Shown one piece after another: positions 8,736-15,962 of a stretch of 64,000 bases of DNA. Origin of the DNA: Paenibacillus tarimensis (GTDB lineage Bacteria; Bacillota; Bacilli; Paenibacillales; Paenibacillaceae). The notes beneath the pieces are model-generated. The model did no database searches, was not told where the DNA came from, and saw only the letters and a list, made by a program, of their open reading frames with translations. A program made the translations under genes and the position numbers. The stretch is from NCBI RefSeq assembly GCF_021532315.1, contig NZ_JAKGAO010000009.1:62001-126000 (forward strand), given 5' to 3'. Position 1 is the first letter of the stretch, and the number at the start of each line of letters is the position of its first letter.

Positions 8736-9797
8736 TTAGCCAAAATGTCTCTTGGATTTCCAAAGCACGCCGGTTTTGAGCAGTCTGGGCACTCTCCCGA
8801 ACAGCGGAGTTTTCCCCATGACACCGAAGCCGGCTTTTTTGCCTAATGACCCCAGCACGCCGCGAAGCTTGATCTTGTCGAGCCTTGGTGTTTCACCCGC
8901 CCAAATGGCCTGCATCACCTCAGCTACCTGCTTGCCCTGTGCGCCAGCAGCCTGGGCACTAGGCGAGAAGGGAAGGCTGGCACAGTCTCCGACTATGAAC
9001 ACGCCCGGGTAGTCCGGCAGCTGATGATACTCGTTAATGACGAGGCGTCCTCCCCCATCCTTGGGAAGGTTCATCCGCTGAACCAGAGGCACAGGCTGGA
9101 TGCCGGCAGTCCATATAGTCACATCTGTCGGAATCGGCTCCGTCCGGTCATACACAACTCCGGGCTCGAGGCGGGAGATCGCTGTGTTCCCAAGCATAAC
9201 CACATCATGCTCTGTAAACCACTCGGCTACATACTTCTGCAGACGCTTCGGAAAACCGGAGAGAACGCTGGGTCCGCGATCCATGATCTGAATATTCAGA
9301 TCTGCCCTGCTTTCCCTAAGCTCGGATGCTACCTCAACACCGCTTAAACCTCCGCCGACAATGGTTACCTGGCCATAGGGCTTCACGTCACCGATCAGCT
9401 GATAGGTCTTCCGCGCGCATGAGAACGACTGAATACTGGTGGAGTATTCTTCAGCTCCGGGAATACCATGATACTTATCCGTGCAGCCAAGCGCAATAGC
9501 AAGCCAGTCATATGACAGAGGCTCCTGACCTTCGAGGTACACCAGCTTGCGTTCCAGATCGACGCGGGTTACTTCACCGAAGGCCAGCTTGAGACGCTCA
9601 TCCTCACGGAATTCTACCCGTAAATCAATATCAGCCACTGTACCGGCAGCAAGGGCATAATACTCGGTCTTTAAACCCTGAAAGGCCATACGATCAACCA
9701 GAACGACTTCCGTATCACGTGGAATGCGCTTCTCCAGAAGCTCTTGGGCGATCATGTTTCCTGCATAACCGCCACCCAAAATAATAAATCGTTTCAT
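8736..9797 (-). CDS. yutJ: NADH dehydrogenase-like FAD/NAD oxidoreductase (YutJ-like)
   Basis: This flavoprotein has 353 residues and two Rossmann motifs. The first (FIILGGGYAGNMIA, residues 4-17) binds FAD. The second (VTIVGGGLSGVEVA, near residue 145) binds NAD(P)H. The C-terminal VFIVGDCASL motif contacts the flavin. It belongs to the type II NADH dehydrogenase/YutJ-YumB group. The C-terminal membrane-binding region expected of true NDH-2 is short and basic (KTGVLWKSKRHFG), so electron delivery to quinone is likely but not certain. The best-matching B. subtilis context is yutI-yuzB-yutJ. AAGAAGG precedes the ATG. Confidence 0.85.
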   Translation of the reverse strand: MKRFIILGGGYAGNMIAQELLEKRIPRDTEVVLVDRMAFQGLKTEYYALAAGTVADIDLRVEFREDERLKLAFGEVTRVDLERKLVYLEGQEPLSYDWLAIALGCTDKYHGIPGAEEYSTSIQSFSCARKTYQLIGDVKPYGQVTIVGGGLSGVEVASELRESRADLNIQIMDRGPSVLSGFPKRLQKYVAEWFTEHDVVMLGNTAISRLEPGVVYDRTEPIPTDVTIWTAGIQPVPLVQRMNLPKDGGGRLVINEYHQLPDYPGVFIVGDCASLPFSPSAQAAGAQGKQVAEVMQAIWAGETPRLDKIKLRGVLGSLGKKAGFGVMGKTPLFGRVPRLLKTGVLWKSKRHFG

Positions 9798-9998
9798 AAT
9801 GCCACAACCTTCTTATTCGTGTCGCATACTCGAATAACTGACAATTGAGTATCTGATTACTGTTACCCGATATCCGGCCCCCCCTAACCTCTTAAGGAGA
9901 GAATCAAGGGTGCTCATCGAGTACGAGCAGATAACAGCAAGGCCGGGGACCGGTATCGTTAGTATGCGCAATACAGAAATCTCTTGCAGCTGTGAAGA

Positions 9999-11102
9999 TC
10001 AGGAATAAACTTTAATCTCGTTGTAGAAGGTGTCGCGTTCGATGGGGATACGTCCGGCACCTTTAACGAGCCAAATCAGGTCTTCCCGTGTGATGCCTTC
10101 TGGAGTCAATGCGCCGGCAGAATGGCTGATCCGTTCTTTGACAAGCGTACCGTGTACATCGGATGCCCCCATCGTAAGAGAGACCTGAGTCAGCTGCACG
10201 CCGATATTAATGAAGTAAGCCTTGATATGCTGAAAATTGTCCAGCATCAAGCGGCTGATTGCAATGGTCTTCAGATCCTCGTATGCCGAGTTGCGGCGGC
10301 GGATGCCAGCTCGCGGACTGATCGGCTGCATGGATAGCGGGATGAAGACCATGAAGCCGCCCGTCTCATCCTGCAGCTCACGTACTTTGACCATGTGATC
10401 GATTCGCTGCTCATGCGTCTCAATGGAGCCGTAAAGCATGGTGGTATGGGTGCGCAGACCTAGCTGGTGGGCATTGCGGTGAACGTCGAGGTACTGGCTT
10501 ACATCAGCCTTGTCAACACGCATCTTCTTGCGGTATTGATCGGACAAAATCTCCGCGCCGCCGCCCGTCAATGTGCCAAGGCCCGCTTTGATAAGCTCCT
10601 CTAGCACTTCTCTGTAGGACAGTCCGCTGATCCTGGAGAAGAAGTCAATTTCCGCAGCGGTGTATGCCTTCAGAGTGACATCCGGATAACGGTCACGAAG
10701 CGCCTTCAATGAGTCAACATAATATTGGAACGGTACATTCGGGTTGTGGCCGCCGACGATGTGGAATTCACGGACGCCCGGATGAAAATGCTGGTCTACA
10801 TATTCAATCATCTGCTCGCCTGTCAGCGTGTACGAGCCTTCCTGGCCTTCATCCTTGCGAAAATTACAGAAGGCGCAGTGCGCTTCACAGACATTCGTGA
10901 AGTACAGGCTCATGTTCTCAATAAAATAAACCTTCTTGCCGTTCTTGCGCATATTGACTTCGTTGGCCATCTGGCCAATCGACAGCAGGTCCTCGGACTG
11001 ATACAGAAAAACGCCGTCCTCAGCGGTAAGGCGCTCGCCGCGGCTTACCTTCTCCCTGATGCTCTGCATCCGTTTCTCATCGGTCGGTATGACGACGTTC
11101 AT
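9999..11102 (-). CDS. mqnE: aminofutalosine synthase
   Basis: MqnE is a radical SAM enzyme that joins 3-enolpyruvyl benzoate and SAM to make aminofutalosine, an early step of the futalosine route to menaquinone. The 367-residue protein has the cluster motif C-x3-C-x2-C at Cys72, Cys76 and Cys79 (CEAHCAFCNF), with a GGHNPNVPF segment and the GGGAEILSD motif shared with MqnC. The paralogue mqnC lies 33 kb away. A strong AAAGGAGGA precedes the ATG. Upstream on the same strand is a hairpin and a possible 20-codon leader ORF. Genes for the remaining futalosine steps are not in this window. Confidence 0.92.
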   Translation of the reverse strand: MNVVIPTDEKRMQSIREKVSRGERLTAEDGVFLYQSEDLLSIGQMANEVNMRKNGKKVYFIENMSLYFTNVCEAHCAFCNFRKDEGQEGSYTLTGEQMIEYVDQHFHPGVREFHIVGGHNPNVPFQYYVDSLKALRDRYPDVTLKAYTAAEIDFFSRISGLSYREVLEELIKAGLGTLTGGGAEILSDQYRKKMRVDKADVSQYLDVHRNAHQLGLRTHTTMLYGSIETHEQRIDHMVKVRELQDETGGFMVFIPLSMQPISPRAGIRRRNSAYEDLKTIAISRLMLDNFQHIKAYFINIGVQLTQVSLTMGASDVHGTLVKERISHSAGALTPEGITREDLIWLVKGAGRIPIERDTFYNEIKVYS

Positions 11103-11218
11103 ACTAAGTCCTCCTTTATGTTATTGCATGTGATCATCGAGCTATGAGTTATAACGGAACCCATGCTTCCACCTTCTTTCGTAAGCAGCGGCATGTCCGG
11201 ATAGTGGGATGTGCCGAT

Positions 11219-11281
11219 TCAATGGAATATGATTATGTGAAAAAAATAACAAAAAGCCACCTGAGTGACGTCTGTCCCCAT
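11219..11281 (-). CDS. possible 20-residue leader peptide upstream of mqnE
   Basis: On the minus strand a perfect AAGGAGG lies seven bases before an ATG that opens a 20-codon frame ending in TGA. The peptide is short and ends in a run rich in Phe, Tyr, His and Ile. It sits 116 bases upstream of mqnE with a stable hairpin in between, a layout seen in attenuator leaders. There is no direct evidence of translation, and no family is recognised. I report it because the ribosome site is much better than chance would give for so short an ORF, but it may be accidental. Confidence 0.3.
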   Translation of the reverse strand: MGTDVTQVAFCYFFHIIIFH

Positions 11282-11363
11282 TATAAACCTCCTTCCTGAG
11301 TGCAGCAACTCCCAATACGCGCCGGAATTCCGGCCATTCCCTAAAGAACTGCCGCTGAATAAG

Positions 11364-11392
11364 TTGAGGAGAAGAGCGCAGTAGGGTATACT
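11364..11392 (+). promoter_or_regulatory. sigma-A promoter of yutM
   Basis: TTGAGG (11364-11369), a 17-base spacer, then TATACT (11387-11392). Confidence 0.75.
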
Positions 11393-11441
11393 ATAGATAA
11401 GTAAGAATGATGCTATAAGAACGCTGGCAGGAGGGATATAG

Positions 11442-11801
11442 ATGATTACCATAAGCGAATCTGCTTCGGATAAAATCAAGGAAATGCTTGCACAGGAGGA
11501 AACACCGAACTTGTTCCTGCGCATTGGAGTGAAGGAAGGCGGCTGCAGCGGCTTCTCCTACGGTATGGGCTTCGACGATGAGTTCCATGACGGAGATCAT
11601 AAGATGTCTGTACATGGTCTCGAGGTTGTGGTTGATGAAGAGAGCCTGAAGTATCTTAACGGCCTTGTTATTGATTTTAAGGAATCGACATTGGGCGGTG
11701 GGTTCACCATCGAGAACCCGAACGCTACCGCAACATGCGGCTGCGGCTCGTCGTTCCGCACAGCAACAGCAGCTGGCAAGCCGGACCCGGACGCTTGTTA
11801 A
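11442..11801 (+). CDS. yutM: A-type iron-sulfur carrier (HesB/IscA family, YutM-like)
   Basis: A-type carriers pass iron-sulfur clusters from the assembly scaffold to target enzymes. The 119-residue protein has the three invariant cysteines in the family spacing: Cys35 in GGCSGFSY, and Cys99 and Cys101 in CGCGSSF. It is therefore likely to bind a 2Fe-2S or 4Fe-4S cluster. It has its own promoter and a strong terminator. It shares the neighbourhood with the Nfu scaffold and several flavin oxidoreductases, as in B. subtilis. A short tail after the CGC motif (about 18 residues) is not part of the core fold. Confidence 0.93.
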   Translation: MITISESASDKIKEMLAQEETPNLFLRIGVKEGGCSGFSYGMGFDDEFHDGDHKMSVHGLEVVVDEESLKYLNGLVIDFKESTLGGGFTIENPNATATCGCGSSFRTATAAGKPDPDAC

Positions 11802-11824
11802 ATAGTATATATACTTGTGCCTAC

Positions 11825-11866
11825 ACAACAAAAGGGCTGCCAATAACGGCAGCCCCTTTTGTTGTG
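11825..11866. terminator. bidirectional terminator between yutM and the Gln-rich gene
   Basis: Near-perfect inverted repeat ACAACAAAAGGGCTGCC / GGCAGCCCCTTTTGTTGT, with A-rich and T-rich flanks on both strands. Confidence 0.85.
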
Positions 11867-11890
11867 CAACATGTAGAGGTGTATAAGCTA

Positions 11891-12325
11891 TTACTGCATC
11901 GTGCTTGTAGGGGATGTTGAACTGCTTGCTTGTTGTGCTTGCTGCTGTGCTTGTTGTGCCAGCTGCTGTGCTTGCTGTGCTTGCTGCTGAGCCTGCTGAG
12001 CCTGCTGCTGTACTTGCTGCAGCTGCTGCTGGGCAGAGGCTTGGGCAGGCTGTTGAGCGGAGGAGCTCAGTGTTTGCTCTGCTTGCTGCACCTGCTGTTC
12101 AGCCTGCTGCAGCTGCTGCGTGCTGGCCGACTGAACCTGCTGGGCCTGTTGAGTCAGGGTTTGAGCCTGCTGCTGGAGCTGCTGTGCTTGAGTGGCCTGC
12201 TGGAATGCTTGTGTTGCTTTCTGGGATACCTGCTGAGTTACCTGCTGAGCCTGTTGAACAACCTGCTTAGCATGCTGCTGGACGGCTTGAGGGTTTTGCT
12301 GGCCTGGCTTGGTTTGCTGCGACAT
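11891..12325 (-). CDS. glutamine-rich low-complexity protein
   Basis: I do not recognise this protein. It is 144 residues long, and by my count about 67 are glutamine, with most of the rest Ala, Val, Leu, Thr and Ser. Pairs and triplets of Gln separated by single Ala or aliphatic residues run from about residue 15 to 130. The tail is Ser/Thr-rich. There are almost no charged or aromatic residues. The pattern could form a long polar helix or coiled coil. ATG 12325 is the start because AGGAGG lies nine bases before it. Between the terminator at 11825 and the divergent small gene it looks like a real single-gene unit. A spore or coat role is only a guess. Confidence 0.7.
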   Translation of the reverse strand: MSQQTKPGQQNPQAVQQHAKQVVQQAQQVTQQVSQKATQAFQQATQAQQLQQQAQTLTQQAQQVQSASTQQLQQAEQQVQQAEQTLSSSAQQPAQASAQQQLQQVQQQAQQAQQQAQQAQQLAQQAQQQAQQASSSTSPTSTMQ

Positions 12326-12509
12326 GTAGAACAACCTCCTCTTATAAGTGGGTGGTGGAGACCCTTTTAGAATGGGGAGAAGGAGCCTGAATTATGCCTG
12401 CCGCTCATGCGGATAGTTCCCTTTCTCCTCAGTAGTTCCCAGACATAAGGCTGGTTTCTTGCGGAATACTAACAGCGTTTACGAGTTCAGGGTTAAGGGG
12501 GGAGCAGGA

Positions 12510-12653
12510 ATGGCCAAGAAGAGCAACCGCAACCTGCAGCAGAAGATGCAGTCGATGCAGGCAGAATCCAGACAGGCTGAAGAGAGTACTGTAGGATACA
12601 CGAAGCCGACGATCCATGCCGATAAGCATGAGCCTAACCGTCCTTCCATTTAA
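12510..12653 (+). CDS. small basic hypothetical protein (47 aa)
   Basis: This 47-residue hydrophilic protein starts MAKKSNRNLQQKMQ and is rich in Lys, Gln, Ser and Met, with no hydrophobic core or membrane segment. ATG 12510 follows a strong GGGGGGAG, so it is probably expressed. It is divergent from the glutamine-rich gene. Its composition resembles small spore proteins in general, but I do not recognise a named family. A long perfect hairpin follows the stop codon. Confidence 0.6.
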   Translation: MAKKSNRNLQQKMQSMQAESRQAEESTVGYTKPTIHADKHEPNRPSI

Positions 12654-12666
12654 CGCATAGCAGTAC

Positions 12667-12698
12667 AAGAGCCGATTCCGTAAACGGAATCGGCTCTT
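12667..12698. terminator. perfect hairpin without T-run
   Basis: AAGAGCCGATTCCG (12667-12680) pairs with CGGAATCGGCTCTT (12685-12698) around a TAAA loop. There is no T tract on either strand, so it may be a weak terminator or an mRNA-end stabiliser between convergent genes. Confidence 0.5.
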
Positions 12699-12712
12699 GA
12701 TGCTGCCGCACC

Positions 12713-12973
12713 TTATTCTTCAATCTTCTGAAGAAACTCAGCTTCAATAGCTGGCAGATGCTTCTCCATGCAGTTGCAATAGTAGTCCTTGCGGCACATC
12801 GGGCACGGGATATTAAGCAGACGGTTCACATGCGCCAGCTTCCAGTTTGGGTTCTTGGTCAGGAACAACCGGCATTTGGACTGGTCGGAGAATGTAGCGA
12901 TGTACTGGTAAAGGCCTTCCTTCTCATTCTTGTCGGAGGGCTGAAGGTCAAATATAACAGGATTAAACGCCAT
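12713..12973 (-). CDS. small Cys-cluster hypothetical protein
   Basis: The 86-residue protein is not assigned to a family. Its C-terminal half holds IPCPMCRKDYYCNCMEKH, with four Cys and a His in a spacing that could bind zinc or an iron-sulfur cluster. The N-terminal half (MAFNPVIFDLQ...YIATFSDQSKCRLFL) looks like a small beta-rich domain. I use the ATG at 12973; an in-frame TTG at 12982 close to a weak AGGCGGA is an alternative. It converges on the small gene at 12510 and is divergent from the YheC/D gene. Confidence 0.65.
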   Translation of the reverse strand: MAFNPVIFDLQPSDKNEKEGLYQYIATFSDQSKCRLFLTKNPNWKLAHVNRLLNIPCPMCRKDYYCNCMEKHLPAIEAEFLQKIEE

Positions 12974-13205
12974 CTTTATCAATCCGCCTATTTATAAGTA
13001 TTTTTGTACAGCTGTAACTTCTTGTTAGAATAAAACTTTCCCAACGACTTGTCAATTAGTATGAACCTAATGTCTGACCTTATGATGGGGAAATAAAGGT
13101 ACGAACGCTCTCATAAACAGGCGCCTCGCCTCCTGCATTCATCCAAGAGACAGCCGTCTCCCGTACATATGCTGTACTACATAACTGTTCAAGGAGGCGG
13201 GATCT

Positions 13206-13877
13206 ATGCATGCGGGAGAAGGCAGGCAGCTGGCCAGCAAGTTGGCGAAAACAGCGGCATTGCGGGCGCATCCAAGGCTGGCCCCTCATATTCCACCAAC
13301 ACGGATTTACAGCCGCGGCAATCTTGCAGCAATGCTTAGAACGCACGGTATGGTCGTCATGAAACCTGTGCGGGGTGCTGGAGGCCGTGGGGTTATCAAG
13401 GTTGCACGAGAGCGCGGCAGGTACAGCTACACTTATTATACGGCTGTGAGACGGTTCAATACGCTTGATGGTCTAGTAAAGGGGTTGCGAACACTTACCC
13501 GCGGAAGGCCATATATCATACAAAAAGGAATAAGGCTTGCCACTATTGGCGGAAAGCCTATCGATTACCGGGTCAAGTATGTAAAGGAGGGAGCTTCATG
13601 GCACATCCGTGCAATGGTCGGAAGGCTCGCCAGAAGGGGGTTGTTCGTGACGAATTTATGCCGTGGAGGCTCGATTATGACGGCTGCCAGGGGAATCAGC
13701 CGCTCCATTAGCCCAAAGCTTGTCAGCCGCAAGAAGCGGGAGATGCGGGAGCTCACCCGGTTGGGGACTGGGGTACTGGAAAACAGGTTTCCGGGCATCG
13801 GACAGCTGGGATTTGACTATGGGATTGACCGCGGCGGAAAGATCTGGATCTTCGAGGTCAATACACGGCCACAATAA
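13206..13877 (+). CDS. YheC/YheD-family endospore coat-associated ATP-grasp protein
   Basis: This 223-residue basic protein has an ATP-grasp layout: a nucleotide-gripping VVMKPVRGAGGRGVIKV segment near residue 55, an acid-containing GFDYGIDRGG strand, and the metal-binding tail IFEVNTRPQ. It resembles the Bacillus YheC/YheD proteins found associated with the spore coat; their substrate is unknown. It is shorter than those (about 360-450) because it lacks the N-terminal extension. AAGGAGG at 13190-13197 lies eight bases before the ATG. The neighbours include other small, possibly spore-related genes, including sda. Confidence 0.8.
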   Translation: MHAGEGRQLASKLAKTAALRAHPRLAPHIPPTRIYSRGNLAAMLRTHGMVVMKPVRGAGGRGVIKVARERGRYSYTYYTAVRRFNTLDGLVKGLRTLTRGRPYIIQKGIRLATIGGKPIDYRVKYVKEGASWHIRAMVGRLARRGLFVTNLCRGGSIMTAARGISRSISPKLVSRKKREMRELTRLGTGVLENRFPGIGQLGFDYGIDRGGKIWIFEVNTRPQ

Positions 13878-13940
13878 AATTCCTTGATAAGGGAAATATT
13901 ATGCATTTATTTTTTTTATGGGAATGGGGCGGAACAAGGC

Positions 13941-14039
13941 TGTGTATAACCCTATCCACATCATCCCCATTGGCGTGCTTCATTTTGTTACTATTACTCA
14001 CATGTTGTGCACAGGGTATCCACATGGAATTGTGGATAA
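13941..14039 (+). promoter_or_regulatory. cluster of DnaA boxes upstream of sda
   Basis: Within 99 bases are TGTGTATAA (13941-13949, reverse TTATACACA), CTATCCACA (13952-13960), TTGTGCACA (14005-14013), GTATCCACA (14016-14024) and TGTGGATAA (14031-14039, reverse of the perfect TTATCCACA). The first and last match TTATNCACA fully and two more have one mismatch. In B. subtilis DnaA activates sda from such boxes. Confidence 0.75.
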
Positions 14040-14041
14040 CA

Positions 14042-14055
14042 GGAACGCTTGTTCC
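14042..14055 (+). promoter_or_regulatory. LexA/SOS-box-like palindrome overlapping the sda -35
   Basis: GGAACGCTTGTTCC contains GAAC-N4-GTTC and matches 12 of 14 positions of the Bacillus LexA consensus CGAACRNRYGTTYC. It overlaps the -35 element. Confidence 0.45.
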
Positions 14056-14077
14056 GGCTTTGGGGACATGCTAATAT
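14049..14077 (+). promoter_or_regulatory. sigma-A-like promoter of sda
   Basis: TTGTTC (14049-14054), a 17-base spacer, then TAATAT (14072-14077), placed just after the DnaA boxes. Confidence 0.6.
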
Positions 14078-14110
14078 GGGTAAGGAAGAAAAAGGAAAGG
14101 GTGTGCATCG

Positions 14111-14254
14111 ATGGATATCATGTCGGACGAGTTATTGCTGGAAGCTTACCATACAGCCGTCAAACTCAAGCTGGACCCTGATTTCATTCGTTTGCTGGCA
14201 GTTGAGCTTGTCCGCCGCGGCGTTAAGCCGGACGCCCTGCGAATGGGAGCCTGA
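14111..14254 (+). CDS. sda: Sda, checkpoint inhibitor of sporulation
   Basis: Sda is a small helical hairpin that binds sporulation histidine kinases such as KinA and blocks their autophosphorylation when replication is disturbed. The 47-residue frame begins at ATG 14111 and contains SDELLLEAYHTAVKLKL followed by DPDFIRLLAVELVRRGV. This lines up with B. subtilis Sda (46 residues) in the SDELL start, the two-helix layout and the basic second helix. AAAGGGTG lies seven to eight bases upstream; ATG 14120 is an alternative start. The upstream region carries DnaA boxes, as in B. subtilis, which strengthens the call. It converges with the zinc-ribbon gene. Confidence 0.85.
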   Translation: MDIMSDELLLEAYHTAVKLKLDPDFIRLLAVELVRRGVKPDALRMGA

Positions 14255-14271
14255 AACGGATCACAATTCGA

Positions 14272-14523
14272 TTAACAGTTCCACTCTGACACCGCGACTT
14301 GACACATGTAGCCGCATTTGTTGCACTGAGCGATGTGAACACAGACCGTATGAGAGGCGTTGTCTAGATCTCTGTTATTCCAAGCTTCGTAACGGTCCGG
14401 CACATATGGCGCATAAGGTCCTGACCAATCAGACGGCCTGCCGGCGTCATCAAGCGAACCGTGGCCGTTTGGGCAGCTGGTTGCTATAGAGCGCAAGCCG
14501 TTACAGACGGGACACATCAACAT
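14272..14523 (-). CDS. small zinc-ribbon-like hypothetical protein
   Basis: This 83-residue protein has eight cysteines. CPVCNG near the N-terminus and a distant QCNKCGYMC near the C-terminus could bind zinc, and a CPNGHG segment may supply further ligands. Between them is a polar, Tyr/Pro/Asp-rich stretch. No named family is recognised. An AAAGGAGGG lies about ten bases before ATG 14523. It ends 18 bases from the end of sda and has no partner gene on its strand. Confidence 0.65.
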   Translation of the reverse strand: MLMCPVCNGLRSIATSCPNGHGSLDDAGRPSDWSGPYAPYVPDRYEAWNNRDLDNASHTVCVHIAQCNKCGYMCQVAVSEWNC

Positions 14524-14662
14524 GACAAGGGTACCCTCCTTTGGCCGGGAGCGGCTTTCGTGTCACCACGATCGTACGCTGCCTGAATTGCAATAGCCAA
14601 AGCTAGGATACCCTTTATTTCATAAAAATATTGTTGCTTTAAAAGCCGCAGCAGCTTGCATA

Positions 14663-15661
14663 CTACAGCTTCATATTGCTGCTGTGTCCCGGTGAAAGCT
14701 TAGCGCTAGGATCAATGTATACCTTGGCATTGTTAATGGCCGTCGGTGCTTCACCGAAGCCTACGGCAATCAGCTTTAATTTTCCGGGGTAGGTCGTAAT
14801 ATCGCCTGCTGCAAAGATACCGGGAACAGTGGTCTCCATGCGCGAATCCACCACGATGGAGCCGCCCTCTATCTCGATACCCCAGTCGGCAATCGGACCG
14901 AGCGACGAGACAAAACCAAAATTGACAATAACAGCATCCACATCAATTGTTGACGTTTCCTTCGTCTTCACGTCTTGGATTACGACCTGGCTGATTTGCT
15001 CACTGCCCTCAAGCTTAATGATTTCGGTAGGCGTTATCACCTTAACGGAAGAATTCATCAAGTTTTCCACGCTGTGTTCATGTGCTCTGAATTTATCCCG
15101 CCGGTGGATCAGCGTGACGCTTGCGGCAATCGGTTCGAGCATAAGGGCCCAGTCAACTGCCGAATCCCCGCCGCCGCTGATCAGCACGCGCTGGCCTTTG
15201 AACTGCTGCAGATCGCTGACAAAATAATAGAGGTTCGTCTTCTCGTAATCAGCCGCTTCGGGCAGTTCCAGCCGGCGGGGCTCGAACGCTCCTACACCTG
15301 CGGTAATAATAACGGCCTTAGCCATATGTACGGACTTGTCTGTAACAATCTCGAAGAGCCGTTCATCCTTCTTGATTACATCGATAACCTTCTCCTCGAG
15401 GCAAACTTCAGGCTTGAAGTGATCCATCTGCGCATGCAGCTGGTTGACAAGCTCCTGTGCCGTCACCTTGGGAAAACCGGCGACATCATAGATATACTTC
15501 TCCGGATACAAAGCGGCGAGCTGTCCTCCGAGCTGTGGCATGCTCTCAATAATCTTGACCGAAGCCTGGCGCATTCCGCCGTAAAATGCGGCGAACATGC
15601 CCGCAGGCCCGCCGCCGATGATGACAATATCTGTGACCTGCTGTTCTGATGTGCTGTTCAT
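14663..15661 (-). CDS. yumC: ferredoxin/flavodoxin-NADP+ reductase (YumC family)
   Basis: YumC-type enzymes are thioredoxin-reductase-like flavoproteins that move electrons between NADPH and ferredoxin or flavodoxin. They lack the dithiol of thioredoxin reductase. The 332-residue length equals B. subtilis YumC. The FAD motif ([20 protein letters not shown]) is near residue 12 and the NADPH motif ([18 protein letters not shown]) near residue 157. The C-terminal [19 protein letters not shown] contacts FAD. ATG 15661 is preferred because GGAGGTG lies seven bases before it. A minus-strand TATAAT at 15698-15703 marks the likely promoter. It is divergent from yumB. Confidence 0.93.
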   Translation of the reverse strand: MNSTSEQQVTDIVIIGGGPAGMFAAFYGGMRQASVKIIESMPQLGGQLAALYPEKYIYDVAGFPKVTAQELVNQLHAQMDHFKPEVCLEEKVIDVIKKDERLFEIVTDKSVHMAKAVIITAGVGAFEPRRLELPEAADYEKTNLYYFVSDLQQFKGQRVLISGGGDSAVDWALMLEPIAASVTLIHRRDKFRAHEHSVENLMNSSVKVITPTEIIKLEGSEQISQVVIQDVKTKETSTIDVDAVIVNFGFVSSLGPIADWGIEIEGGSIVVDSRMETTVPGIFAAGDITTYPGKLKLIAVGFGEAPTAINNAKVYIDPSAKLSPGHSSNMKL

Positions 15662-15912
15662 CTTCGTGCACCTCCAACTACAGATTAACAATCCTTCTTA
15701 TTATACCCATCATGGAAAAGACTTTGAAATAGCACTTTTGTACGGAATCCTAAAGATTTTCGTAGATTTTGCTCTTGAACTTTTTGTGAAAAACTTATAT
15801 CATTTTCAATGTATATTTCGTGAGCTATGATGTTCATCACCTCTGGTGGAGGCCATTCATAAAGCGAAGGCGAACGGCGCAATCTAAGACTAATACTATT
15901 TTTTAGCTTAGT

Positions 15913-15930
15913 TTGTGTAATTTTTCACAA
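15913..15930 (+). promoter_or_regulatory. Rex-like operator before yumB
   Basis: TTGTGTAATTTTTCACAA matches 16 of 18 positions of the Rex consensus TTGTGAAATATTTCACAA. Rex is the NADH-sensing repressor, and in B. subtilis it represses an NDH-2 gene. The site lies 33 bases before the yumB ATG. Confidence 0.75.
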
Positions 15931-15962
15931 ACAAACAGAAAAGGATTGGAAGGGATACCAAA

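Larger units (their letters stand above)
11103..11441. other. 339-bp divergent intergenic region, mqnE/yutM
   Basis: The region holds the sigma-A-type promoter of yutM on the plus strand. On the minus strand it holds a possible small ORF (11219-11281) and a hairpin whose arms are CGGCATGTCC (11189-11198) and GGATGTGCCG (11207-11216). I see no clear minus-strand promoter for mqnE. Confidence 0.6.

Noticed and set aside
9820-9860. Operator between mqnE and yutJ (ATACTC...GAGTAT)
   Set aside because: Six-base arms spaced by 15 bases are expected by chance in this window.
11900-12300. CRISPR-like or tandem repeat array
   Set aside because: The repetitive look comes from glutamine and alanine codons; units are not equal length and there are no distinct spacers.
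11930-12370. Leucine-rich plus-strand frames over the glutamine-rich gene
   Set aside because: CTG/CTT runs are the reverse complement of CAG/AAG glutamine codons; the minus strand has the good ribosome site and terminator, the plus strand does not.
12667-12698. Intrinsic terminator with T-tract
   Set aside because: The stem is perfect but no T-run follows on either strand, so I list it as an uncertain hairpin only.
15685-15882. Possible 65-residue gene upstream of yumC on the minus strand
   Set aside because: It overlaps the likely yumC promoter, resembles no family and its good start codons lack a proper ribosome site.
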